A stretch of DNA of 54,180 bases from Candidatus Colwelliibacteriota bacterium (GTDB taxonomy: Bacteria; Patescibacteriota; Minisyncoccia; UBA6257; Colwellbacteraceae), in NCBI GenBank assembly GCA_028718505.1, contig JAQULQ010000002.1, positions 1 through 54,180 of the forward strand. Direction: 5' to 3'. The position numbers and the translations under genes were made by a program. The notes under the pieces are model-generated. The model was not told the origin of the DNA. It saw nothing but the letters and a program-made list of their open reading frames with translations, and searched no databases. Shown here in pieces: positions 13,068-20,449 of this stretch; within the stretch, counting starts at the first letter, position 1; each line of letters starts with the position of its first letter.

Positions 13068-15458
13068 ATGTTTATTCAAAGCCGCTGGCGCAAAATCTTA
13101 ATTTGGGGAATGGCCATAACCGCTGTTCTCGTGGGCTATATCGGTTTTATCTTTTTGACAACCGAGCTTCCGGAACCGGATGAGATGGGGGGTTTTAATA
13201 TAGCCGAGTCCACCAAGCTTTATGACCGAGAGGGCAAGGTAATGTTTTATGAGATCTATAAAGAGGAGAAGCGCACTCTTATTCCAGCAGAAGACATTCC
13301 AAATGTCGTTCGGGAGGCAACTATCAGCATAGAGGACAGCTCTTTCTATTACCACGGGGCATTCGATGTCAGGGGTATCGTGCGGGCATTATTTACCAAC
13401 ATGATCACGGGGCGGGTTAGTCAGGGCGGTTCCACGATCACTCAACAGCTGGCAAGGAACATTTTCCTTTCACCGGAAAAAACCATAACCCGCAAGCTGC
13501 GTGAGATCATTCTCGCTACCAAGTTAGAGAATTCATTCTCGAAAGACGCGATACTGGATATGTATCTTAATCAGGTCCCTTATGGGCCGAATATCTATGG
13601 TGTAGAGTCTGCTTCTCAAGCTTACTTTGGCAAATCGACTAAGGAGCTAAGCATCAATGAGGCGGCAACGTTGGCGGCTTTGCCTCAAGCGCCAAGCTAT
13701 TACTCTCCTTGGGGCAGTCACAGAGACGGGCTCAAAGACCGCAAGAACTCTGTGCTCAAAAAGATGTATGAGCTTGGATACTTGGACAGTCAGGAGTATG
13801 ACCAGGTGGACAAAGGCCTGCCAGAGATCATGCCGCGCTCTAATACGGGTATTCAGGCGCCCCACTTCGCGATGATTGTTCAGGAATATCTAGAAGAAAA
13901 ATATGGGGAGGAGGCTTTGCGGACGGGAGGGCTTAAGATAACCACGACTTTGAATTGGGAAATGCAGAATGTTGCCGAGACGGCCGTCGAGGAAGGCGTC
14001 CGGCGGAATAAGGAACTTTACGCCGGATATAATGGAGCTCTTTTAGCTCTCGACCCAAAAACTGGGCAGATCTTGGCTATGGTTGGGTCAAGAGACTATT
14101 TCGCCGAGTCGGAGCCAGAGGGATGCGAAGAGGGTGTTAGCTGTGCTTTCGAGGGGAATTTCAACGTAACCACACAGGCGCTCAGACAACCGGGGTCAGC
14201 TCTCAAACCCTTTGCTTATCTGACAGCGTTTCAAAGTGGCTTGACTCCAGACACTGTCGTCTGGGATGTCCCAACAGAGTTTTCAACGGTCTGTCCGCCC
14301 AACTGCTATAATCCGAAGAACTTTGATCTGATCTTCCGTGGACCCGTTACCCTTAAACAAGGGCTTTCTCAATCTATTAATGTGCCGTCAGTTAAGACCC
14401 TCTATCTGGCCGGGCTAAGTAATACTATCAAAACAGCCGAGTCTTTCGGCATTACTACCCTCAATGATCCCGAAAGACTGGGTCTATCTCTGGTCTTGGG
14501 AGGTGGCGAGGTGAGAATGATAGAACTTCTGACCGCTTATGCCACGCTGGCTAACGACGGCGTTAAAAATAAGCCCGTTTCCATTCTCAAGATAGAAGAT
14601 GCCCGAGGAAAGGTGCTTGAAGAATATAAAGAGAGCGGCGAGCGAGTGGTTGACCCTCAATATCCAAGAATAATTAACCAGATATTATCAGATGTAGGTC
14701 TGCGGTCTGGTCTTTTTACGGCCAGCCTACCCCTTACCCAAGTCCCGGGATACCAGGTGGCTCTCAAAACCGGAACGACCAACGATTATGTGGATGCCTG
14801 GAGTATTGGCTATACACCCAATCTTGTGGCCGGTGTCTGGGCTGGCAACAATAACCGTAGCGCTCTTGGCGCTAGGGGTAGCAGCCTTTTGGCCGCTATT
14901 CCTATGTGGCACAGCTTTATGTCTAAGGCTCAGCCCCTTCTGCCGGCAGAATCGTTCCCGGCTCCCGAACCCATACTTTCAGATAATCCGATTTTCTCCG
15001 GCCAACTGATCAAAGATGAATTTCACAGCATTCTCTACTATCTCGGCAGGGCGGAGGATCCGCAATATCAGAACTGGGAAGCTGGCATCAGAACTTGGCT
15101 TTCTGTTAATGGTGAAAGCGCTATTAGAATCCCTTTTGTCTCGAAAGATCCATCCGGGGATGATGGCCCCGTGTCTTCCGATAAATTAAAGATCAACTTC
15201 ATTTCCCCCCAGAACGGAGATGAGGTAGATGCGGAATTCCTGCTAATTGCTGATATCTTTTCTCCAGAAAAACTAAAACGGGTTAAGGTCTATCTGAACG
15301 GAGTGCTCGCTGTGTCAAAATCCGGGGACTTAGATGAGTCGCTTCGCTTAGAAGAGAACATCCAGATCGAAGGTTCGTCTCTCCAGAACAAATTAGCCAT
15401 AGAGGCTGTCGATGACGAAGGCAATTCGGAAAAAGAAGAAATTATTATTTACCGCTAG
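13068..15458 (+). CDS. Class A penicillin-binding protein (transglycosylase/transpeptidase)
   Basis: A 796-residue bifunctional peptidoglycan synthase. One membrane helix lies at about 10-32, then a GT51 glycosyltransferase domain with the catalytic Glu in SIEDSSFYYHGAFD and the motif QGGSTITQQLARN. The transpeptidase domain has SALK near 376 (the SxxK nucleophile), SIN near 434 and KTG near 566. The C-terminal 100 residues (INFISPQNGDEV onward) look like an immunoglobulin-like module. It polymerises glycan strands and crosslinks them outside the membrane. TAAAAT at 13053-13058 just upstream of the ATG suggests a short leader. It converges with dnaN, four bases apart. Confidence 0.95.
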   Translation: MFIQSRWRKILIWGMAITAVLVGYIGFIFLTTELPEPDEMGGFNIAESTKLYDREGKVMFYEIYKEEKRTLIPAEDIPNVVREATISIEDSSFYYHGAFDVRGIVRALFTNMITGRVSQGGSTITQQLARNIFLSPEKTITRKLREIILATKLENSFSKDAILDMYLNQVPYGPNIYGVESASQAYFGKSTKELSINEAATLAALPQAPSYYSPWGSHRDGLKDRKNSVLKKMYELGYLDSQEYDQVDKGLPEIMPRSNTGIQAPHFAMIVQEYLEEKYGEEALRTGGLKITTTLNWEMQNVAETAVEEGVRRNKELYAGYNGALLALDPKTGQILAMVGSRDYFAESEPEGCEEGVSCAFEGNFNVTTQALRQPGSALKPFAYLTAFQSGLTPDTVVWDVPTEFSTVCPPNCYNPKNFDLIFRGPVTLKQGLSQSINVPSVKTLYLAGLSNTIKTAESFGITTLNDPERLGLSLVLGGGEVRMIELLTAYATLANDGVKNKPVSILKIEDARGKVLEEYKESGERVVDPQYPRIINQILSDVGLRSGLFTASLPLTQVPGYQVALKTGTTNDYVDAWSIGYTPNLVAGVWAGNNNRSALGARGSSLLAAIPMWHSFMSKAQPLLPAESFPAPEPILSDNPIFSGQLIKDEFHSILYYLGRAEDPQYQNWEAGIRTWLSVNGESAIRIPFVSKDPSGDDGPVSSDKLKINFISPQNGDEVDAEFLLIADIFSPEKLKRVKVYLNGVLAVSKSGDLDESLRLEENIQIEGSSLQNKLAIEAVDDEGNSEKEEIIIYR

Positions 15459-15461
15459 CCA

Positions 15462-16568
15462 TTAGGGCTTGATCGGCATCAGAATATAGAAGTAGGGGCT
15501 TGTTTCTGATGACTTGATCATGGTCGGTTTTTCCTCGCCGTTTATCCCAAGAGAAACTTCTTTAGAGGGTTCATTCTTTACACCGTCCAGGAGATATTGC
15601 CAGTTAAATGCTACCTCCAAGTCCGGTCCATTCACTTTGGCTGAAACTACATATTTATTCTTACCGATATTGCTATCGCTGGCTGATATCTCCAGAATCT
15701 TTCTGTCTTTCACCTTTAGTAAGACTTCGCTGTTCCTCCCAGCAAATGAACCTGCCAACTTTAGGCCATTAATAAGATCGTCTCTATTGACCACGACTTC
15801 CGTCTCTATTTCTTTAGGAATGATGGCCTGATAGTCCGGGAACTTCCCTTCGATTACTCGGGTTACAAGTTCTAAATTCTCGCTCTCGAAAAGCACCTGC
15901 GTCTCATTCGCAGAAAAAGATATCTTTTCTTTTTCCTCAACCACCCTTGCTAGCTCCTGGGCTGCCTTGAGGGGAATGGTCATCTGAGTACCTTTTTCGA
16001 ATGTGTTCTTTATTTGTTTTCCAGAAATCGTGGCTTCTGCTAACCGAAAGCTGTCTGTAGCAACAATTTTCACTTCGGACGGCTCGATCAGGAAAAGGGC
16101 ACCGCTTATTTCGGGTCTCAGATCAGATACTTCTGCCGCGATGACCGTTTTCATAAGGGCCTCCTTCAAGATAGATCCTTCGACTTCAACTCTCTCTGAT
16201 CTTTTTTCAACCGGAGGAATGATGGGAAACTCCTTTCGATCAATACCCTGAATAGATGCCTCATAGTTATCTGTTTTTATCATGAAGTTTCCGGCTTTAG
16301 CTTCTAGGTTTACCCTCTCGGTAGAGATATTGTTGACTATGTTGGAAAGTACTGCATAGGGAATAGCTAGACCGCCTTCCTCTATGATTTTTCCAAAAAC
16401 GGTTTTAGTAAGAGCTAGTTCCAGGTTGGTGGCGGAAAGCTTTATTTGATTATTCTCGGCTCTGATAAGGACCGTACTTAACACCGGCAGATTGGCGTTT
16501 ATTCCAATACTTCTCCCCACAGCATCCAGGCCAGCTTTTAGATTGCTCTTTAAAATAATTATTTTCAT
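15462..16568 (-). CDS. dnaN: DNA polymerase III beta sliding clamp
   Basis: A 368-residue protein with the three-domain clamp outline: MKIIILKSNLKAGLDAVGR, NLELALTKTVFGK, a middle domain with SGALFLIEPSEVKIVATDSFRLA, and the C-terminal YFYILMPIKP that forms the peptide-binding pocket edge. The dimeric ring tethers the replicative polymerase. It lies downstream of dnaA on the same strand with a 203-base gap, the usual dnaA-dnaN pair. The length is standard. Confidence 0.97.
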   Translation of the reverse strand: MKIIILKSNLKAGLDAVGRSIGINANLPVLSTVLIRAENNQIKLSATNLELALTKTVFGKIIEEGGLAIPYAVLSNIVNNISTERVNLEAKAGNFMIKTDNYEASIQGIDRKEFPIIPPVEKRSERVEVEGSILKEALMKTVIAAEVSDLRPEISGALFLIEPSEVKIVATDSFRLAEATISGKQIKNTFEKGTQMTIPLKAAQELARVVEEKEKISFSANETQVLFESENLELVTRVIEGKFPDYQAIIPKEIETEVVVNRDDLINGLKLAGSFAGRNSEVLLKVKDRKILEISASDSNIGKNKYVVSAKVNGPDLEVAFNWQYLLDGVKNEPSKEVSLGINGEEKPTMIKSSETSPYFYILMPIKP

Positions 16569-16771
16569 AGATATAAATTAAGAATTAGATAGTAGTAGGA
16601 GCTGTGGATATGTGAACGCAGGGACGGATAACAGCTCGCAGAACAGTAAATCTGGATTTATGTTTCGTGGACATTCTGTGTATTTGTTTGGGAACGGAAT
16701 ATACAAGCCGTTGAATATTCGAGGAGGCAGATATATTCATGCTCAGCAGAATCATATTCTTTAAACAGGAA
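16569..16771. other. Candidate replication origin in the dnaA-dnaN gap
   Basis: This 203-base gap holds no convincing gene. TGTGGATAT at 16603-16611 matches 8 of 9 positions of the DnaA box complement TGTGGATAA. Weaker sites are tctggattt and tgtgtattt at about 16650-16690. The region is AT-rich near the dnaN start. Location beside dnaA and dnaN, and the strand switch to rpmH nearby, favour an origin here or in the dnaA-rpmH gap. Confidence 0.45.
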
Positions 16772-18163
16772 TCACTCAAACTTATTAACATCTTCTTTGA
16801 TTAAAATGATCTTCCGGCCAAGTTCGGGGTTCTTTTCTAGATCGACAACCATTTTCTTATATGCATAGATAGCGGTCGTGTGGTCTCTTTTACCGACACG
16901 GCTGGCGATATCCGGGTAAGACATATTGAGGGTGTCTCTAAGCAGATACATCACTATTTGGCGCGGCTCTACATATTCTTTGCTTCTGGATCTCCCGATA
17001 ACATCATTGGGAGAGATCTCAAAAAAGCTTGCCACCGCTTTAATGATCTGATTGGGGGTAGCTCTGGAGGCAGAGCGGTTCGTGACCTCCGAAATTATCT
17101 TTTCAGTAGTGGAAATGTCTAGCGCTCGCTTGTATGTAATTTGGTGAAAGACGAGTTTGTTGAGGATACCCTCGATCTCGCGAATATTCTTTTGGACCCT
17201 TTTGGCAACCAAATCGACGATTTTGTCATCTAGGGACGCCCCGCGCTCCTGTAGCTTTGTCTTGGCGATAGCTACGCGCGCTTCATATTCAGGACAGCTA
17301 ATGTCGGCAATCATCCCTCCCTCGAACCGGGAGCGCAGACGTTCTTCGAGACGGGCAATAGCTGCCGGCGGCCTGTCAGAAGATATGATGATCTGCTTGT
17401 TGTTCTCGTGAAGGGCATTAAAGGTGTGGAAAAATTCCTCTTGGGTTGTCTCTTTGCCGCCGAGGAACTGGATATCATCAACGATCAGAACATCGGCACT
17501 GCGATAGGCGCTTTTAATATCCTCCGCTCGGCGGTTCTTGATAGCCCAAATTACATCGTTAGCAAATTTCTCCGAAGTGACATATTTAACTCCGATCCGG
17601 TTATCGGAGATCCTGCGTATTTCGTTGCCCACACCTTGAATGAGGTGGGTTTTACCCAAGCCGACCCCTCCATATATAAAAAGAGGATTATATTTTGTAC
17701 CAACATTTTCGACAACGGCTTGCGCCGCCGAATGGGCAAGTTCATTAAAAGACGCGACTACGAAGGAGGTAAGGCTATATTTCGGATTTAAACCGGTAAT
17801 TGGATCGACTCGCATCTCCTGGAAAACCATTTGCCTTTCATCCTGCTTCTGTTGATTTTCTCTTCGGCGGCGCGAGATGGCTTTTTGCGAGAGACTGCCC
17901 TCGACCACGTACTCTACATTCTTAGTCTCATTGCTGATAGATCTTATCGAACCCAAAATGATTTTGTGGTATTTACTCTCTACCCATTCCTTAGCGAAAC
18001 CATTCGGTAGAGCTACCAGAGCGGACCCATCATGATTCTCCAAAAGCCTGCTGTTCTTAAACCACGTAAGAAAGTTCGGTTTAGAAACCTGAAGTTCTAT
18101 CTCAGAGAGAGCAGCTCTCCATAGCTCGTCTAGGTTGGTTAACTCGACAGCCTGCCTTTCCAT
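16772..18163 (-). CDS. dnaA: Chromosomal replication initiator DnaA
   Basis: From ATG 18163 it is 463 residues with the four DnaA domains. Domain I holds TNLDELWRAALSEIEL, followed by a short linker. The AAA+ domain has Walker A FIYGGVGLGKTHLIQG, Walker B VLIVDDIQFLGG and sensor region IISSDRPP. Domain IV has the DNA-binding signature VGKRDHTTAIYAYKKM. DnaA opens the origin. The frame extends upstream to 18214, but a TTGACG-16-TAAGAT promoter places transcription at about 18165, so only the MERQ start at 18163 can be used and the mRNA is nearly leaderless. It is divergent from rpmH. Confidence 0.97.
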   Translation of the reverse strand: MERQAVELTNLDELWRAALSEIELQVSKPNFLTWFKNSRLLENHDGSALVALPNGFAKEWVESKYHKIILGSIRSISNETKNVEYVVEGSLSQKAISRRRRENQQKQDERQMVFQEMRVDPITGLNPKYSLTSFVVASFNELAHSAAQAVVENVGTKYNPLFIYGGVGLGKTHLIQGVGNEIRRISDNRIGVKYVTSEKFANDVIWAIKNRRAEDIKSAYRSADVLIVDDIQFLGGKETTQEEFFHTFNALHENNKQIIISSDRPPAAIARLEERLRSRFEGGMIADISCPEYEARVAIAKTKLQERGASLDDKIVDLVAKRVQKNIREIEGILNKLVFHQITYKRALDISTTEKIISEVTNRSASRATPNQIIKAVASFFEISPNDVIGRSRSKEYVEPRQIVMYLLRDTLNMSYPDIASRVGKRDHTTAIYAYKKMVVDLEKNPELGRKIILIKEDVNKFE

Positions 18164-18171
18164 ACCCATAT

Positions 18172-18199
18172 ATCTTATTGGATGAAAACGTTCCGTCAA
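18172..18199 (-). promoter_or_regulatory. dnaA promoter
   Basis: On the minus strand, TTGACG (18199-18194), 16-base spacer, TAAGAT (18177-18172). Transcription should begin at about 18165, two bases before the preferred dnaA start. A DnaA-box-like TCTCCACAG lies on the minus strand just upstream, at about 18231-18239. Confidence 0.6.
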
Positions 18200-18265
18200 A
18201 CCAGCCCAAAACATCGAAAATGTGAATTAGCTGTGGAGAGATGCGCGCTGGTTGCATAAACGAAC

Positions 18266-18294
18266 TTAACATCATCGAGAATGATGATTATAAT
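18266..18294 (+). promoter_or_regulatory. Consensus promoter for rpmH-rnpA-yidC-khpB
   Basis: TTAACA (18266-18271), 17-base spacer, perfect TATAAT (18289-18294). Transcription should start at about 18301, three bases before ATG 18304. Confidence 0.75.
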
Positions 18295-18303
18295 GACCCC
18301 ATC

Positions 18304-18441
18304 ATGCCCAAAAGAACATATCAACCTAAAAAAAAGAAGAGAGCCAAGAAACACGGTTTCCTTAAGAGAAGCAAAAGCGCCGGAGGGACCGCTGTTTTAA
18401 AGAGAAGGAGGGCCAAGGGAAGAAAAAGATTAACGGTCTAA
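18304..18441 (+). CDS. rpmH: 50S ribosomal protein L34
   Basis: A 45-residue basic protein, [20 protein letters not shown] and onward, with [14 protein letters not shown] at the end, the standard L34 pattern. A longer frame from 18241 is a misleading extension; the promoter ends just before the true ATG. It leads the rpmH-rnpA-yidC-khpB operon, divergent from dnaA, as in many bacteria. Confidence 0.97.
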   Translation: MPKRTYQPKKKKRAKKHGFLKRSKSAGGTAVLKRRRAKGRKRLTV

Positions 18442-18450
18442 GCTGAACAG

Positions 18451-18807
18451 GTGCTGGCAAAACAATACAGGTTGCCCGTAGACAACTTCTCGTCGAAAGC
18501 GCGCGTTCTCTTAAGGGGGAAAGTGGTAGTGGCGAAGGCCACCGTCAGTACGGCGGGCTTTTTGAGGGTCGGGGTTTTAACTAGCCGTAAGAATATTAAG
18601 AGTGCCGCTGTCCGCAATGCTGTTAAGAGGTTAATCTTAGATAGCTTTGCTCCTTTTACCACCGGGCCTAAGAACAATTTGAGCACCGACTTGCTGATAA
18701 TCGTAGCCGCCCCTATTATTAAGCTTGACTCACAAATTACGAGCAGACTGTCAGCAGACCTAGAGATGATAAGAACCTTGCTCCCAAGAACTCGGACCAG
18801 CAAATGA
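18451..18807 (+). CDS. rnpA: Ribonuclease P protein component
   Basis: A 118-residue basic protein starting at GTG 18451, nine bases after rpmH. The family core LRVGVLTSRKNIKSAAVRNAVKRLI is recognisable. It has the RNR-like loop, here RNAVKR rather than the common RNRVKR, so the second arginine of the RNR motif is changed to alanine. The protein binds the RNase P RNA and pre-tRNA leader for 5' maturation. The end overlaps the yidC start by four bases (ATGA). Confidence 0.88.
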   Translation: MLAKQYRLPVDNFSSKARVLLRGKVVVAKATVSTAGFLRVGVLTSRKNIKSAAVRNAVKRLILDSFAPFTTGPKNNLSTDLLIIVAAPIIKLDSQITSRLSADLEMIRTLLPRTRTSK

Positions 18808-19586
18808 GGACTCTTTTCACAGAAATCTTATATAGACCGCTGTTCAACGCCCTTGCGTGGCTTTATCAAAACATTGCCTTTCAGGACCTGGGAGTAGCCA
18901 TCATTCTTTTAACTATTGTAGTTAGGATCGTTCTCTTTCCGCTCTTTCACAAAACCGCTAAACATCAGCACATTACTCAAGATCTTCAGCCTCAAATAAA
19001 AGCCATCCAGAAGAAGCACAAAGAGGATAAAGAGACACAAGCTAAAGAGATAATGGAACTCTACGGAAAGCATAAGATAAATCCGCTTACGCCGATCCTA
19101 GTTATGCTGATACAGCTCCCTATTATTTATGCAGTCTACCGTATTTTTATTAATGGTTTTTCCAACGGAGCCCTTGACCTGCTTTATCCATCTATTCATT
19201 TGCCCGAGACGCCCAACCATGATTTTCTGGGCTTAATCAACGACTTAACCGTGCCGAGCATGGCCGTCGCTATTTTTGCGGCTATCACCCAGTATTTCCA
19301 GGGCAAGCTGGCTTTTGCTAAAAGAAAGAAGAGCGGTCAGGAGAAGAAAACGCCGGAATTTTCTGCTGAAGCGATAAGCAGGCGAATGGTTTTGTTTATG
19401 CCGGTGTTTACCCTAATACTTTTAAGCACCCTACCGGCAGCCATCGGTCTTTATTGGTCAACCACCACAGTTTTTTCTATCTTTCAGCAGGCTATAGTTA
19501 ATCGCGCCCTTAACAAAGAGAGGGCAAACAATATATCATTAGGCAGCCATGGGCGAGACGAAAGACAAAATTCTAAGGATATTTGA
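18804..19586 (+). CDS. yidC: Membrane protein insertase YidC
   Basis: A 260-residue YidC/Oxa1/Alb3 protein without the large periplasmic domain of Gram-negative YidC. The N-terminal helix is followed by the conserved helix VAIILLTIVVRIVLFPLF, whose arginine sits in the insertion groove. Then come a charged cytoplasmic loop (IKAIQKKHKEDKETQAKE) and further membrane segments ending in AIGLYWSTTTVFSIFQQ. It inserts proteins into the cytoplasmic membrane alone or with SecYEG. The 3' end overlaps the next gene by 38 bases. Confidence 0.96.
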   Translation: MRTLFTEILYRPLFNALAWLYQNIAFQDLGVAIILLTIVVRIVLFPLFHKTAKHQHITQDLQPQIKAIQKKHKEDKETQAKEIMELYGKHKINPLTPILVMLIQLPIIYAVYRIFINGFSNGALDLLYPSIHLPETPNHDFLGLINDLTVPSMAVAIFAAITQYFQGKLAFAKRKKSGQEKKTPEFSAEAISRRMVLFMPVFTLILLSTLPAAIGLYWSTTTVFSIFQQAIVNRALNKERANNISLGSHGRDERQNSKDI

Positions 19587-19980
19587 GCTCGTAGGGTTCG
19601 ACAGCGTACACACAGAGGTTGACGAAGAGCAGAGAAAAATCTCGATTTCGATTAAAGATAGGATAATTGCTCCGGGTAGATTGCCAGAGTTAGTCGGTTC
19701 ATTGACCCACCTCGTAAGACAAGTGGTTAAACAGGAGGACATCCATGTTCTAATTGATGTTAACGACTATAGAAAAGAGAGGGATGCTTTAATTACCAAA
19801 ATAGCCAGAGCGGCGGCTAAAAAGGCGGCTGTCACCAAACAGCCCGTGCCCTTACCCGCTATGAATGCTTACGAGAGGCGCATTGTACACACAGAGCTGT
19901 CTATGAACCCGAATATTAGAACTGAAAGCGAAGGAGAAACAAGAGAACGCCACGTGATAGTAGCGCCGGCGGACTTGTAG
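19549..19980 (+). CDS. khpB: KhpB/Jag-type RNA-binding protein (KH plus R3H)
   Basis: A 143-residue protein with a KH-like segment at about residues 5-75 and an R3H domain near the C-terminus: LPAMNAYERRIVHTELS, then ESEGETRERHVIVAP. The N-terminal Jag_N domain of longer homologues is absent. KhpB with KhpA binds many RNAs and influences envelope growth in Firmicutes. The rnpA-yidC-khpB order is a widely conserved block. It starts inside yidC with a 38-base overlap. Confidence 0.88.
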   Translation: MGETKDKILRIFELVGFDSVHTEVDEEQRKISISIKDRIIAPGRLPELVGSLTHLVRQVVKQEDIHVLIDVNDYRKERDALITKIARAAAKKAAVTKQPVPLPAMNAYERRIVHTELSMNPNIRTESEGETRERHVIVAPADL

Positions 19981-19981
19981 A

Positions 19982-20434
19982 TTAACCAAATCGACCCAGG
20001 TATTTTTCGACCACCCTCTCTGTTTTAACCAGCCACTCGGTTGTTTTATCTACCTTCTTTTGGAGTTTGATATCGACTTCGTTGTTCCAGACCCAGATAA
20101 TCCAGATCATAATCACGGTTCTTATAGGAAGCACACTAATAAGTGGGATTTGTTCGGCAATAGTAGAGCCGATCCATTTTTTAAGCCACCGCCCGGACCA
20201 CCCCCCCTTAAGAGCGAACAGAATTACAAAGAGTATCGCAACAGCCCAATCGGCGAGTGATACTAAGAAATCGGCAACATTGAAAACTATCTCTAGAAGA
20301 TCCACACCAAGGCAGATGGCTATAGCGAAGAGGGCCTCTGGGGTAGAAATTGGGGACCTATCATCTTCTGCTTCTGCATTCTGAGCAGAGAGGGCTTCCT
20401 CTTCGTTCGAGTCTTCGGGTTGTGGCTCATCCAT
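19982..20434 (-). CDS. Membrane protein at the end of the VirB4 operon (hypothetical)
   Basis: A 150-residue protein. Residues 1-30 are very acidic. Hydrophobic helices lie at about 34-55, 58-80 and 98-116, followed by a charged helical tail (NEVDIKLQKKVDKTTEW). I do not recognise the family. It is 15 bases after virB4 on the same strand and ends one base from convergent khpB, so it is probably co-transcribed with the secretion module and may be a membrane component of it. Confidence 0.65.
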   Translation of the reverse strand: MDEPQPEDSNEEEALSAQNAEAEDDRSPISTPEALFAIAICLGVDLLEIVFNVADFLVSLADWAVAILFVILFALKGGWSGRWLKKWIGSTIAEQIPLISVLPIRTVIMIWIIWVWNNEVDIKLQKKVDKTTEWLVKTERVVEKYLGRFG

Positions 20435-20449
20435 ATGTCTTAACTAGAA

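Noticed and set aside
16585-16791. Small minus-strand frame in the dnaA-dnaN gap
   Set aside because: It overlaps the dnaA 3' end, has no recognisable motif and lies in the presumed origin region; no promoter or binding site supports it.
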